A stretch of DNA of 64,000 nt from Phenylobacterium soli (GCF_003254475.1 NZ_QFYQ01000001.1:744001-808000), one strand, 5' to 3'; counted from the first letter of the stretch, positions 52,281 to 62,807 are shown. Numbers and translations: made by a program. The notes: generated from the sequence alone by a model not told the origin.

Positions 52281-53933
52281 ATGCCCATCGATCTCGTCTC
52301 GACGCGGCCCGAGGACGACTTCCGTTCGGCGCACGCGTCCGGCGTTGGCCCGCTGGCCGAGACCTACGATGCCTCGTCCGGCCTGCAGGCCTATCTGAAC
52401 GCCGACGCCCGCGCCGGCATCGGGCCGAACGGCAAGACCAGCTACACCATCGATGAGGCGGGCAGCCAGATCATCCGCGGCGCGCCGGGCTGGTCCAGCG
52501 CGCTCGGCCAGGCCTTCACCGTCACCTATGCCTACCGGGCCAGCGCCCCGGCGACCATGCCGGACGACACCGCCGGCTTCTCCCAGTTCAACCAGGCGCA
52601 GATCGACCAGGCGGAACTGGCGCTGAAGGCCTGGTCGGACGTGGCCAACATCCACTTCGTGCGGGTCGGCGCGGGCGACACCGGCCCGTTCGCCTATTCC
52701 GACAACGCCGCCATCCTGTTCGGCAACTATTCGTCCGGCGTCGCGGGGGCCTCGGCCTTCAGCTACTTCCCGGGCTCGACCGCCGCCAGCTCGGTGGCCG
52801 GCGACGTCTGGATCAACAACACCTTCGGCTACAACCAGGCCCCGACGACGGGGAACTACGGCGGCCAGGTGCTGGTCCACGAGCTCGGCCACGCCATCGG
52901 CCTCGACCATCCGTCGGACTACAACGCCAGCGCTGACCAGACCCTCACCTATTCGAGCGACGCCTCCTATTACGAGGACGACCGCCAGTACACGGTGATG
53001 AGCTACTTCAGCGAGACCAACACCGGGGCCAGCTTCGGCGGGACCTATGCCGCCGCCCCCCTGCTGGACGACATCGCCGCGGCTCAGCTCGAGTACGGGG
53101 CCAACATGGCCACCCGCACCGGCGACACGGTCTATGGCTTCAACTCCAACACCGGCGAGGCCTGGTTCGCGGCGAGCTCCAGCTCGAGCAAGCTCGTGTT
53201 CGCCGCCTGGGACGCCGGCGGCGCCGACACCTTCGACTTCTCCGGCTACTACCAGAACCAGGTGATCGACCTGCGGCCCGGGTTCTTCTCCAACGTCGGC
53301 GGGCTGACCGGCAACGTCGCCGTCGCCAAGGGCGTGACCATCGAGACCGCGCTCGGCGGCTCCGGGGCCGACACCCTCAACGGCCAGGACACGGGCGACA
53401 CCCTGTTCGGCGGCGGCGGCAACGATCTGATCAACGGCGGGGCGGCCTTCGACCGCGAGAACGGCAACGTCGGCAACGACACGGTGCACGGCAACGCCGG
53501 CAACGACTGGGTGACCGGCGGCCAGAACGACGACGTGCTCTACGGCGAGGACGGCAACGACATCCTCAACGGCAACCTCGGCAACGACACCGCCGACGGC
53601 GGCGCCGGCGACGACGTGGTGCGCGGCGGCCAGGGGAACGACGTGCTGACCGGCGGGGCCGGAAATGACTACCTGACCGGCGACCTCGGCAACGACACCA
53701 TGACCGGCGGGACCGGGGCCGACACCTTCCGCGCCTTCAACGGCGAGGGCGTCGACGTGATCAACGACTTCAACGCCGCCGAGGGCGACCGCATCCAGCT
53801 CGATCCGGGGACCACCTACACCGCCGCGCAGGTGGGCTCGGACACGGCCATCAGCCTGGGCGGCGGATCGAGCCTGACGCTGCACGGCGTCACCCTGTCG
53901 AGCCTGCCGCCGGGCTGGATCTTCGGGGCCTGA
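52281..53933 (+). CDS. Serralysin-type RTX metalloprotease
   Basis: 550 residues, no Sec signal. Residues about 35-270 form an M10 catalytic domain: zinc motif HELGHAIGLDHP (H200, E201, H204, H210) and Met-turn YTVMSYF (M240). Residues about 345-475 hold a calcium-binding RTX block (GGxGxDxLN type nonapeptides such as GGGGNDLING and GNDTVHGNAGND), followed by a C-terminal secretion region DVINDFNAAEGDRIQLD. Exported by a type I (ABC-MFP-TolC) system through its uncleaved C-terminus; no transporter genes are adjacent. GGGGAA precedes the ATG. Confidence 0.94.
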   Translation: MPIDLVSTRPEDDFRSAHASGVGPLAETYDASSGLQAYLNADARAGIGPNGKTSYTIDEAGSQIIRGAPGWSSALGQAFTVTYAYRASAPATMPDDTAGFSQFNQAQIDQAELALKAWSDVANIHFVRVGAGDTGPFAYSDNAAILFGNYSSGVAGASAFSYFPGSTAASSVAGDVWINNTFGYNQAPTTGNYGGQVLVHELGHAIGLDHPSDYNASADQTLTYSSDASYYEDDRQYTVMSYFSETNTGASFGGTYAAAPLLDDIAAAQLEYGANMATRTGDTVYGFNSNTGEAWFAASSSSSKLVFAAWDAGGADTFDFSGYYQNQVIDLRPGFFSNVGGLTGNVAVAKGVTIETALGGSGADTLNGQDTGDTLFGGGGNDLINGGAAFDRENGNVGNDTVHGNAGNDWVTGGQNDDVLYGEDGNDILNGNLGNDTADGGAGDDVVRGGQGNDVLTGGAGNDYLTGDLGNDTMTGGTGADTFRAFNGEGVDVINDFNAAEGDRIQLDPGTTYTAAQVGSDTAISLGGGSSLTLHGVTLSSLPPGWIFGA

Positions 53934-53986
53934 CGCCGAAATCCGTTCCCTCGCCCGGCGTTCGGGCCTATATGGAAGCCTCAACC

Positions 53987-54017
53987 CCGCCCGGCCGAAA
54001 GGCCGGGCGGCTCTGTT
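53987..54017 (+). terminator. GNRA-capped terminator after the RTX protease
   Basis: CCGCCCGGCC (53987-53996), GAAA tetraloop, GGCCGGGCGG (54001-54010), then a T-rich CTCTGTTTCT. Perfect ten-base stem. It also lies about 70 bases before trcR, so it could act as a leader attenuator for that gene. Confidence 0.7.
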
Positions 54018-54079
54018 TCTGAACCACGATATCCGCAGCCAGCCATCCGCGCTGCGGAACACGCCCAACGGGACCGCCC

Positions 54080-54787
54080 ATGACCGAAATCCTGATGCCC
54101 AAGGCGACCGCCGTCTGGCTGGTGGACAACACCTCGCTGACCTTCGACCAGATCGCCGACTTCTGCGGCCTTCACCCGCTCGAGGTGAAGGGCATCGCCG
54201 ACGGCGAGGTGGCGCGCGACATCCGCGGCGCCGACCCAATCGCCAATGGCCAGCTCTCGCGCGAGGAGCTGGACCAGGCGGAGAAGAACGCCAGCTACCG
54301 GATGAAGGCCCAGAAGAGCCGGCACGCCGAGCTCCTCAAGCCGGTCAAGAAGGGCCCGCGCTACACGCCCGTGTCGCGCCGCCAGGACCGCCCGGACGCC
54401 ATCGCCTGGTTCCTGCGCAACCACCCGGAAGTGGCCGACAGCCAGATCGCCCGCCTGCTCGGCACGACCAAGGCGACCATCGACTCGGTCCGGAACCGCA
54501 GCCACTGGAACGCGGCCAACATCAAGCCGGTGGACCCGGTGACGCTCGGCCTCGTCGCTCAGCTCGAGCTGGACGAGGTGGTCCGCAAGGCCGCCGACAA
54601 GAAGGCCAAGGAAGACGCCAAGCGCGGCATCACCGGGGATGGCCCGACGCTGCGCCCGGCCTCCGAGACCGGCGTCTACGAGGACGCCGAGACCGTGGAC
54701 GACGAGGCGCACGAAGAGGTCCGCGAGACCCGCGAAGACGCCGCCTCGGTGTTCTCGTCGTTCAGCGACGAGGGCGACGAAGACTGA
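54080..54787 (+). CDS. trcR: DUF1013 cell-cycle transcriptional regulator TrcR
   Basis: 235 residues. MPKATAVWLVDNTSLTFDQIADFCGLHPLEVKGIADGE is the diagnostic N-terminus, with a helix-turn-helix-like segment, and a second one at QIARLLGTTKATIDSVRNRSHW. The C-terminal 50 residues are strongly acidic. DUF1013 proteins are restricted to alphaproteobacteria and are annotated as the cell-cycle regulator TrcR. Own transcription unit behind a terminator-like hairpin. Confidence 0.9.
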   Translation: MTEILMPKATAVWLVDNTSLTFDQIADFCGLHPLEVKGIADGEVARDIRGADPIANGQLSREELDQAEKNASYRMKAQKSRHAELLKPVKKGPRYTPVSRRQDRPDAIAWFLRNHPEVADSQIARLLGTTKATIDSVRNRSHWNAANIKPVDPVTLGLVAQLELDEVVRKAADKKAKEDAKRGITGDGPTLRPASETGVYEDAETVDDEAHEEVRETREDAASVFSSFSDEGDED

Positions 54788-54883
54788 TCGTCGGGGTACC
54801 CGGCGGCAGGAAAACCGTCGCGCAGCGACCCTCCCCGGCCGGGATCCGGATCGGGGAGGGGCTCATCTGCGTCGGTCGGGAAA

Positions 54884-55057
54884 TCAGTGCATCGCGGCTC
54901 GGAGGGATTCGAGCTCGTCCTTGAGCTTGAGTTTCTGTCGCTTGAGTTCCTGGAGCCTTAGGTCGTCGGCTGAGGGCCTTCGCAGTTCGTCCTGGATCGC
55001 TTTTTCCAGGGACTGGTGGCGAGCTCCGAGTTCGCGGAGCCTGGCTTCCACGGCCAT
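54884..55057 (-). CDS. DUF465 family small coiled-coil protein
   Basis: 57 residues from the ATG at 55057 with AAGGAGG about ten bases upstream. MAVEARLRELGARHQSLEKAI and LQELKRQKLKLKDELESLR match the YdcH/DUF465 pattern, a short two-helix coiled coil. Function unknown. A second DUF465 gene lies 1.2 kb away on the plus strand beyond ubiX; the two are paralogues. Confidence 0.85.
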   Translation of the reverse strand: MAVEARLRELGARHQSLEKAIQDELRRPSADDLRLQELKRQKLKLKDELESLRAAMH

Positions 55058-55188
55058 GACGTAGCGCCTCCTTCGCTGAATGACAGCCGAAGGAGTGAAC
55101 ACCCGTCGTGTTCGGCTGTCAGATCACATATCTTTGCAGGCGGCGCCGCTGAGCTGCGCCGGAGCACAGGGCGTTTAGGACCTTCCGC

Positions 55189-55827
55189 ATGGCCACAAGC
55201 GCAGGGGCGGCCGAGCCCTCCCAGCCTTCCTCAGGTGGGGATCGTCCCCGCCTGGTGGTGGGGATTTCCGGGGCCTCCGGCATCGTCTACGGCCTGCGCG
55301 CCCTGGACGCCGCCCGCGAGCTTGGCGTCGAGAGCCACCTCGTCATGAGCAAGGCCGCCGCCCTGACCCTCGCCCAGGAGACCGGTCTCGGCGTGGCCGA
55401 GGCCAACGCCCGGGCGGATGTGGTCCACAAGGTTGGCGACATCGGCGCCGCCGTCGCCTCGGGCTCCTTCCGCACCCTGGGTATGATCGTCGCGCCCTGC
55501 TCGGTGCGCACCATGAGCGAGATCGCCACCGGGGTGACCGCCTCGCTGCTGACCCGCGCCGCCGACGTGACCTTGAAGGAGCGCCGTCCGCTGGTGCTGA
55601 TGGTCCGCGAGAGCCCGCTGCACCTCGGCCACCTGCGCACCATGGCCAAGCTCTCCCAGATGGGCGCGGTGATCGCCCCGCCGATGCCGGCATTCTACGC
55701 CCGGCCTTCGAGCCTGGAGGAGATGGTCGACCAGTCGGTGGGCCGCGCCCTCGACCTCTTCGGCCTTTCCTGGACGCCGGTGCGGCGCTGGGGCGAGGAC
55801 CTGCCGACCCTGAAGGGCGAGCCCTGA
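55189..55827 (+). CDS. ubiX: Flavin prenyltransferase UbiX
   Basis: 212 residues. VVGISGASGIVYGLRALDA (FMN-binding), IVAPCSVRTMSEIATG and RRPLVLMVRESPLHLGHLRTM are family motifs. Makes prenylated FMN, the cofactor of UbiD decarboxylase in ubiquinone synthesis. The N-terminal 20 residues are a non-conserved tail; a later start is possible, but no ATG or ribosome site fits. Its stop overlaps the next gene's start by one base. Confidence 0.94.
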   Translation: MATSAGAAEPSQPSSGGDRPRLVVGISGASGIVYGLRALDAARELGVESHLVMSKAAALTLAQETGLGVAEANARADVVHKVGDIGAAVASGSFRTLGMIVAPCSVRTMSEIATGVTASLLTRAADVTLKERRPLVLMVRESPLHLGHLRTMAKLSQMGAVIAPPMPAFYARPSSLEEMVDQSVGRALDLFGLSWTPVRRWGEDLPTLKGEP

Positions 55828-56273
55828 TGGCGATCTGGGAATGGGCGCTGGAGGCCTATGCGCGGCCCGGCGTGCCCGAACAGTGCCTGCGGCTGCAGGA
55901 CGAGTTCGGCCAGAACACCCCGCTGCTGCTCTGGGCCGTCTGGGCCGAGGCCGCAGACCCGGCGCTGATGGCCCGCGCCGCCGATCTCGCCCGCCGCTGG
56001 CAGGACGCCGCCATCCTGCCGCTCCGCGCCGCGCGCCGGGCGCTGAAGCCCGCCCTGCCGCTGGTCGAGGACGCGGCCCGCGAGGGCCTGCGCGAGGAGG
56101 TCAAGGCCGCCGAGCTGAGGGCCGAGCGCGTGCTGCTCGAAGCCCTCGAGGCGCTGTCCGGCGATGAGCTGCGCGGCGCCCACGCCCTGGACGCCCTCAA
56201 GGCCGCCTCCGCGGCGTGGAATCCCGCCGCCCCCGACGCCGAGCTGGCTGCGCTCGCCGCCGCCCTGGGCTAG
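55827..56273 (+). CDS. TIGR02444 family protein
   Basis: 148 residues. IWEWALEAYARPGVPEQCLRLQDEFGQNTPLLLW is the characteristic N-terminus of this small alpha-helical family. Function unknown. Translationally coupled to ubiX (one-base overlap) and followed 13 bases later by a DUF465 gene, so probably one transcript. Confidence 0.85.
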   Translation: MAIWEWALEAYARPGVPEQCLRLQDEFGQNTPLLLWAVWAEAADPALMARAADLARRWQDAAILPLRAARRALKPALPLVEDAAREGLREEVKAAELRAERVLLEALEALSGDELRGAHALDALKAASAAWNPAAPDAELAALAAALG

Positions 56274-56286
56274 GATCGCGCCGCCG

Positions 56287-56502
56287 ATGGCCGATCCTTC
56301 CGACATCTCCGAGGAGGCCCTGCGCGAGAAGCTCGCCGAGCTGCGCCAGGACCACGCCGACCTCGATCAGGCGATCCAGGCGATCGCCCTTTCGCCCCTG
56401 CCCGACATGATGCTGATCGGCCGCCTGAAGCGGAAGAAGCTGGCGCTCAAGGACGAGATCGCCCGCATCGAAGACATGCTGACGCCGGACATCCCGGCCT
56501 GA
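56287..56502 (+). CDS. DUF465 family small coiled-coil protein
   Basis: 71 residues from ATG 56287. LREKLAELRQDHADLDQAI and GRLKRKKLALKDEIARIED are the two DUF465 helices. Last gene of ubiX-TIGR02444-DUF465; convergent to the diguanylate cyclase gene. Paralogue of the minus-strand DUF465 at 54884, but with a longer central loop (ALSPLPDMMLI). Confidence 0.86.
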   Translation: MADPSDISEEALREKLAELRQDHADLDQAIQAIALSPLPDMMLIGRLKRKKLALKDEIARIEDMLTPDIPA

Positions 56503-56521
56503 AGACTGAAGACTGACGGCC

Positions 56522-57238
56522 TTAGGCCGCGCCCCGCTGGCGCTTGGCGCTGAACATCGCCGCGTCGGCCTCGTGCAGCAGTTGCTCCGGCTCCAACTCG
56601 AGGCTGATCTGGCGCACGCCGTAGGAGATGTGCAGCGGCGCCGACCAATCGCCGAAGGCGATCGGCTCCTTCTCGATGGCGTGGGCGAGCGAAGCCGCCT
56701 TGGCCTCGGCCACCTGCTGGTCGGCCTGGATCAGGATCACGGCGAATTCGTCGCCGCCCATGCGCCCGACCACATCGCTCTCGCGCACATTGGCCAGCAG
56801 CCGCTCGGCCACCGCCCGCAGGGCCGCGTCGCCCGCCGCATGGCCGTAGCGGTCGTTGACCGTCTTGAAGCCGTCGAGGTCGAAATAGACGACGCTGGCC
56901 GGCGAGCCGTAGCGCTGGGCGAAGGTGCGCACCCGGTTCAGTTCGCGCAGGAAGGCGCGCCGGTTGAGCAGGGGGGTGAGGGCGTCGCGGTCGGCCAGGC
57001 CCTCGGTCTCGGCCAGCCGGGTCTTCAGCCGCCCGACCTCGCCGCGCAGGTCGTCGACTTCGGCGAGCAGGGTCTGCAGGGCGGCGCGTACGGCCGGCGT
57101 CAGGTCGGCTTCGGTCAGGCCGAGGAAGGCGGCGGTGTCGGTCGGGCCGGGGGCGGCGACCGCCTGGGCGCCCGCCTGGGCCAGCGCCCGCCGGCGGATC
57201 GCGGAGAACGGCTCGCTGCGCGAACCCGTGACCTTCAT
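56522..57238 (-). CDS. Diguanylate cyclase (GGDEF) with inhibitory site
   Basis: 238 residues. A coiled-coil segment (about 55-82) precedes a GGDEF domain (about 83-235): DALTPLLNRRAF start, FDLDGFKTVNDRYGH metal site, MGGDEF at 161-165, and RESD at 152-155, the I-site RxxD five residues before the signature that gives c-di-GMP feedback inhibition. Makes c-di-GMP from GTP in the cytoplasm. No sensory domain or membrane helix; the coiled coil likely drives dimerisation. Divergent from purE. Confidence 0.93.
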   Translation of the reverse strand: MKVTGSRSEPFSAIRRRALAQAGAQAVAAPGPTDTAAFLGLTEADLTPAVRAALQTLLAEVDDLRGEVGRLKTRLAETEGLADRDALTPLLNRRAFLRELNRVRTFAQRYGSPASVVYFDLDGFKTVNDRYGHAAGDAALRAVAERLLANVRESDVVGRMGGDEFAVILIQADQQVAEAKAASLAHAIEKEPIAFGDWSAPLHISYGVRQISLELEPEQLLHEADAAMFSAKRQRGAA

Positions 57239-57407
57239 CCTGCACCCTTCATGCGGCGAGCCTCGCGCGGGGCCGGGGGCGAACCATGAGGAGAATCAAT
57301 GGCGCGCGCCCCGAGTCGAAGAATCCTAACCCTCACGGTTGCCCGACGGAAGCGCCTGCCTATACTCCGCGCCCTTCCCGACCCGGGGCGTAAGGAAGCA
57401 GCACCAC

Positions 57408-57899
57408 ATGAGCGCAAACGCGCCGGTCGCCATCATCATGGGCAGCCGATCGGACTGGCCGGTCCTGAAGAAGGCCGCCGAAATGCTCGACGAGCTCGGG
57501 GTCGCCTACGACGCCAAGGTGGTCTCCGCCCACCGCACGCCCGAGCGCATGTACGCCTTCGCCAAGGGCGCGAAGGCCGCCGGCTACAAGGTGATCATCG
57601 CCGGGGCCGGCGGGGCCGCGCACCTGCCCGGCATGACCGCCTCGCTGACCGACCTGCCGGTGCTCGGCGTGCCGATCGAGTCCAAGGCGCTCAAGGGCAT
57701 GGATAGCCTGCTCTCCATCGTCCAGATGCCGGCCGGCATCCCGGTCGGCACCCTGGCCATCGGCGAGGCGGGCGCCAAGAACGCCGGCATCCTCGCCGCG
57801 CGGATCCTGGCGGTCACCGACGCCGCCCTGGCCGACCGGGTCGCTGCTTTCAGCGCCGCCCAGACCGCCTCGGTCGCCGAAACCGTCGAGGACGCGTAA
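57408..57899 (+). CDS. purE: 5-(carboxyamino)imidazole ribonucleotide mutase
   Basis: 163 residues from ATG 57408. [26 protein letters not shown] and [14 protein letters not shown] are signature motifs of class I PurE. Converts N5-CAIR to CAIR in purine synthesis. Nine bases before purK, its usual partner. Confidence 0.96.
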   Translation: MSANAPVAIIMGSRSDWPVLKKAAEMLDELGVAYDAKVVSAHRTPERMYAFAKGAKAAGYKVIIAGAGGAAHLPGMTASLTDLPVLGVPIESKALKGMDSLLSIVQMPAGIPVGTLAIGEAGAKNAGILAARILAVTDAALADRVAAFSAAQTASVAETVEDA

Positions 57900-57908
57900 A
57901 GCCCCGCC

Positions 57909-58988
57909 ATGGCCGACCTGCCGCTCGCTCCCGGTTCGACCATCGGCATCCTCGGCGGCGGCCAGCTCGGCCGCATGCTGGCCGTGGCCGCCAGCCGCCT
58001 GGGCTTCGACATCGCCATCCTCGAGCCGGAGAAGGACGCCCCCGCCGCCCGCGTCGCGGCCAAGGCGGTCGCCGCGGCCTATGACGATCCAGCCGGCCTC
58101 GAGAAGCTCGCCAAGGTCGCCTCCGTCGTCACCTACGAGTTCGAGAACGTGCCCGCCGCCTCGGTGGCCAAGCTGGTCGAGATGGGGGTGGAGGTGGCGC
58201 CCGGCGCCAAGGCCCTCGAGGTCGCCCAGGACCGCCTCGTCGAGAAGACGTTCCTGAACGCCAACGGCGCGCCCACCGTCGCCTTCGCCAAGGCCGACAG
58301 CGCCGCCGAGGCCGTCGAGGCCGCTCACCAGGTCGGCGCCCCGGCGCTGATGAAGACGCGCCGCGAGGGCTATGACGGCAAGGGCCAGCGCTGGGTCGAG
58401 CACGCCGCCGACGCCGCGGCCGCCTTCGAGGCCCTGGGCGGGGTCCCGGTGATCCTCGAGGCCGCCGCCGACTTCGTGCGCGAGCTCTCGGTGATCGCCG
58501 CCCGCGGCCGCGACGGCGCCACCGCGGTCTATCCCCTGGCCGAGAACCACCACGAACACGGCATTCTGCGCCGCTCGATCGCCCCGGCCCAGGTGACGCC
58601 CGCCCTCGCCGACCAGGCCGAGCGCATCGCCGCCCGGGTGCTCAAGGGCCTCGGCTACGTCGGCGTCATCGGCATCGAGCTCTTCGAGATGCGCGACGGG
58701 ACCCTGCTGGTGAACGAGATCGCGCCCCGCGTGCACAACACCGGCCACTGGACCATGGACGGCTGCGAGGTCGACCAGTTCGAACAGCACATCCGCGCCG
58801 TCGCCGGCTGGCCGCTCGGCCCGACCCATCCGACCGCCCGGGTCGAGATGCTGAACCTCCTGGGCGAGGAGGCGAACGACTGGCGTCGCTTCGCCGCCGA
58901 GCCGGAGACCCGCGTCCACCTCTACGGCAAGCGCGACGCCAAGCCCGGCCGCAAGATGGGCCACCTCAACCGGGTCAAGGCGCTCTAG
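57909..58988 (+). CDS. purK: 5-(carboxyamino)imidazole ribonucleotide synthase
   Basis: 359 residues, ATP-grasp. TIGILGGGQLGRMLAVAASRLG, TYEFENVPA, KTRREGYDGKGQRWV and EIAPRVHNTGHWTMD are diagnostic. Uses ATP and bicarbonate to make N5-CAIR, the PurE substrate. Followed six bases later by a methyltransferase gene on the same strand. Confidence 0.96.
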   Translation: MADLPLAPGSTIGILGGGQLGRMLAVAASRLGFDIAILEPEKDAPAARVAAKAVAAAYDDPAGLEKLAKVASVVTYEFENVPAASVAKLVEMGVEVAPGAKALEVAQDRLVEKTFLNANGAPTVAFAKADSAAEAVEAAHQVGAPALMKTRREGYDGKGQRWVEHAADAAAAFEALGGVPVILEAAADFVRELSVIAARGRDGATAVYPLAENHHEHGILRRSIAPAQVTPALADQAERIAARVLKGLGYVGVIGIELFEMRDGTLLVNEIAPRVHNTGHWTMDGCEVDQFEQHIRAVAGWPLGPTHPTARVEMLNLLGEEANDWRRFAAEPETRVHLYGKRDAKPGRKMGHLNRVKAL

Positions 58989-58993
58989 CCGCC

Positions 58994-59578
58994 ATGTCCA
59001 ACATCGGCTTCTACGACGAGAACGCCGAGGACTACTTCCGCCGCACGGTGGACAGCGACATGACCGCGGCCCGCCGCCTCTTCGCCAGCCAGGTGGCGCC
59101 CGGCGGCCGGGTGCTCGACGCCGGCTGCGGCTCGGGCCGCGATGCGCTCGCCTTCCACCAGATGGGCTTCGAGGTCACCGCGACCGAGGCGGCGCCGCGC
59201 CTGGCCGAGATCGCCCGCCGGCACACCGGCCTAGTCGTCGACGTCCTCACCTTCGACCAGATGGCCTGGCGCGACCATTTCGACGGGATCTGGGCCTGCG
59301 GCTCCCTGCTGCACGTGCCGCGGGTCGACCTTCCCGCCACCCTGCGCCGCCTGCGCGACGCCCTGGTTCCGGGCGGCGCCTGGTTCATGTCCTTCAAGTA
59401 CGGGCCGTTCGAGCGCCCCGCCAACGGCCGCCGCTTCACCGACCTCGACGAAGAGGGCGCGGCCGAACTGCTGGCGCAGGTGCGCGGCCTGCAGCTCATT
59501 TCCATGGACGTCGTCGGCGACAGCCGCGCCGACCGGAGCGGCGAGCGCTGGCTCAGCCTGCTCTGCCGACGGGGCTAG
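58994..59578 (+). CDS. Class I SAM-dependent methyltransferase
   Basis: 194 residues. Motif I VLDAGCGSGRDALAFHQMG and the following acidic position TATEAAP bind S-adenosylmethionine; the later GIWACGSLLHVPRVDLPATL and PGGAWFMSFKYG complete the fold. Substrate unknown. Probably co-transcribed with purEK; the stop overlaps the convergent COQ9 stop by four bases. Confidence 0.88.
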   Translation: MSNIGFYDENAEDYFRRTVDSDMTAARRLFASQVAPGGRVLDAGCGSGRDALAFHQMGFEVTATEAAPRLAEIARRHTGLVVDVLTFDQMAWRDHFDGIWACGSLLHVPRVDLPATLRRLRDALVPGGAWFMSFKYGPFERPANGRRFTDLDEEGAAELLAQVRGLQLISMDVVGDSRADRSGERWLSLLCRRG

Positions 59579-60288
59579 GGGACGTCCCGAATCTCGGGTT
59601 CGGCAGCCGCAGGCGGCGCGGTGCGGTAGCGGGCCCTGCCGAGGGCGTGGGCGAGGCCGGCCAGCCACAGAGAGGGGCGCACCCTGGTCGTCGCCTTCCA
59701 CTGCTCGAAGCGCAGCACGTCGGCGATCCGCCGGTCGACGAAGCGCATGGCGTCGCCGCGGCCGCTGGCCATGCGGATGGCCATGGCCCCGGAGAGGATC
59801 CCGGTCAGGATGGCGCGCTTCGAATAGTGGTTCTCGTCGGTGGCCGCGTCGCCCGCCCAGCGCCAGAGCACATCGGCGCTCTCCCAGGAGAGCTTGGCCC
59901 CCAGGGCAAGGTTCTGCGGCAGGGCGAGCCAGCCCAGCCAATGGCGGGTGGCGGTCTCGTCCTGGGCGGCCGCGTCGATCCGCGCCTCCACCGCCGCGCG
60001 GATCCGCTCGCGGATCTTCAGCGACGCCGGATCGGTGTCCTTCAGGATCTGCATCGCCCGCCCGTCGTGGCGGCGGGAGAGGAGGGCGGCGAGGTCCGCC
60101 GGACCGTTGGGCAGCAGGAGCTCGGTCTCGCCGGCCGAGAAGCCGGCCCGCTTGCCCGCCTGACGGGCCATGCGGCTCGTCCAGCCCTCGGCGACGCAGG
60201 CCTCGAGGGCGGCATCCAGCAGCCGCTGTTCGGCCTCCGCGGCCCAGTCGGTCCCGTTGCGGTCAGTCTGCCCCGACGCGTCGCTCAT
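59575..60288 (-). CDS. COQ9 family ubiquinone biosynthesis protein
   Basis: 237 residues. N-terminal TetR-like helical start (LLDAALEACVAEGWTSRMARQAGKRAG), then the COQ9 domain with LSWESADVLWRWAGD and HYSKRAILTGI. COQ9 folds like a TetR dimer but binds lipid and assists COQ7 in ubiquinone synthesis rather than binding DNA. Present in alphaproteobacteria and mitochondria. UbiX in the same neighbourhood serves the same pathway. Divergent from rpsU. Confidence 0.9.
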   Translation of the reverse strand: MSDASGQTDRNGTDWAAEAEQRLLDAALEACVAEGWTSRMARQAGKRAGFSAGETELLLPNGPADLAALLSRRHDGRAMQILKDTDPASLKIRERIRAAVEARIDAAAQDETATRHWLGWLALPQNLALGAKLSWESADVLWRWAGDAATDENHYSKRAILTGILSGAMAIRMASGRGDAMRFVDRRIADVLRFEQWKATTRVRPSLWLAGLAHALGRARYRTAPPAAAEPEIRDVP

Positions 60289-60384
60289 GGCCCTTCCCTT
60301 ACTCTTTTCCGTTCCTCGCGTCTCGACGTGGACTGAGCGTGGACTCAGGCCGTCTCTTGGTGTATCTCGCCGCGCTCGGACCCG

Positions 60385-60416
60385 AAGGCCTCAAGCCTCC
60401 GGGCCTTAATCTTTTT
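60385..60416 (+). promoter_or_regulatory. Attenuator-like hairpin in the rpsU leader
   Basis: AAGGCC (60385-60390), eleven-base loop, GGCCTT (60402-60407), then AATCTTTTT. A stem followed by a U-run inside the leader, about 70 bases before rpsU. Could limit read-through or respond to ribosomal protein level. Confidence 0.4.
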
Positions 60417-60487
60417 GTTCGCTCGCCGCCGCCCCCTTTTCGGGAGACAGGGAGCCGAGCGGGATCGAATAGGCAGGAGAGAGTCCT

Positions 60488-60721
60488 CTGGTTCAGATTT
60501 TCGTCCGCGACAATAACGTCGACCAGGCCCTCAAGGCGCTGAAGAAGAAGATGCAGCGCGAGGGCTCGTTCCGCGAGATGAAGCGCCACGTCCATTACGA
60601 GAAGCCGTCCGAGAAGCGCGCCCGCCAGAAGGCGGAAGCCGTGCGCCGGGCCCGCAAGCTCGCCCGCAAGCGCGCCCAGCGCGAAGGCCTGATCGCGGCC
60701 CCCAAGAAGCCCAGCCGGTAA
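60488..60721 (+). CDS. rpsU: 30S ribosomal protein S21, apparent CTG start
   Basis: 77 residues: [20 protein letters not shown], then [20 protein letters not shown] and a basic C-terminus, unmistakably bS21. No ATG, GTG or TTG lies in frame between the upstream TAG (60470) and residue 22. The codon at the conserved initiator-methionine position is CTG (60488-60490), and AGGAG (60475-60479) sits eight bases upstream, an ideal distance. So it begins at CTG or the base is a sequence error. Followed by a clear hairpin terminator. Confidence 0.92.
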   Translation: MVQIFVRDNNVDQALKALKKKMQREGSFREMKRHVHYEKPSEKRARQKAEAVRRARKLARKRAQREGLIAAPKKPSR

Positions 60722-60760
60722 CTTCGCTGCGCCCCAGGTGGGATGCGACGATGAGTTCAA

Positions 60761-60790
60761 GGCCGCGCCTGTAAGGGCGCGGCCTTTCGC
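60761..60790 (+). terminator. Terminator of rpsU
   Basis: GGCCGCGCC (60761-60769), six-base loop, GGCGCGGCC (60776-60784), then TTTCGCATTT. Forty bases after the stop. Confidence 0.7.
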
Positions 60791-60849
60791 ATTTCTGGTC
60801 AAAATTTGTGGTCAAGGCGCGATCTTCGGTCGCGCGACAGGCCGGTTTG

Positions 60850-60878
60850 CTGGTGGAACGACGGTCGGCGTCCTATCT
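60850..60878 (+). promoter_or_regulatory. Heat-shock (RpoH)-like promoter for ftsH
   Basis: CTGG (60850-60853), 18 bases, CCTATCT (60872-60878). The alphaproteobacterial sigma32 consensus is CTTG-N17/18-CYTATNT: the -10 matches fully and the -35 has one mismatch. It places the transcript start about 35 bases before ftsH, a known heat-shock gene. Confidence 0.45.
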
Positions 60879-60920
60879 TTAAGAGCCAGCCCGCAATTTT
60901 CTTGAGGCGGTTTGAAACCG

Positions 60921-62807
<1,887 letters not shown>

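Noticed and set aside
54639..55064. 141-codon plus-strand frame over the trcR end and the DUF465 gene
   Set aside because: Overlaps trcR in another frame and lies antisense to the DUF465 gene; composition is low-complexity Arg/Ser.
60299..60802. Minus-strand 167-codon frame antisense to rpsU
   Set aside because: It covers the certain S21 frame and contains no recognisable domain.
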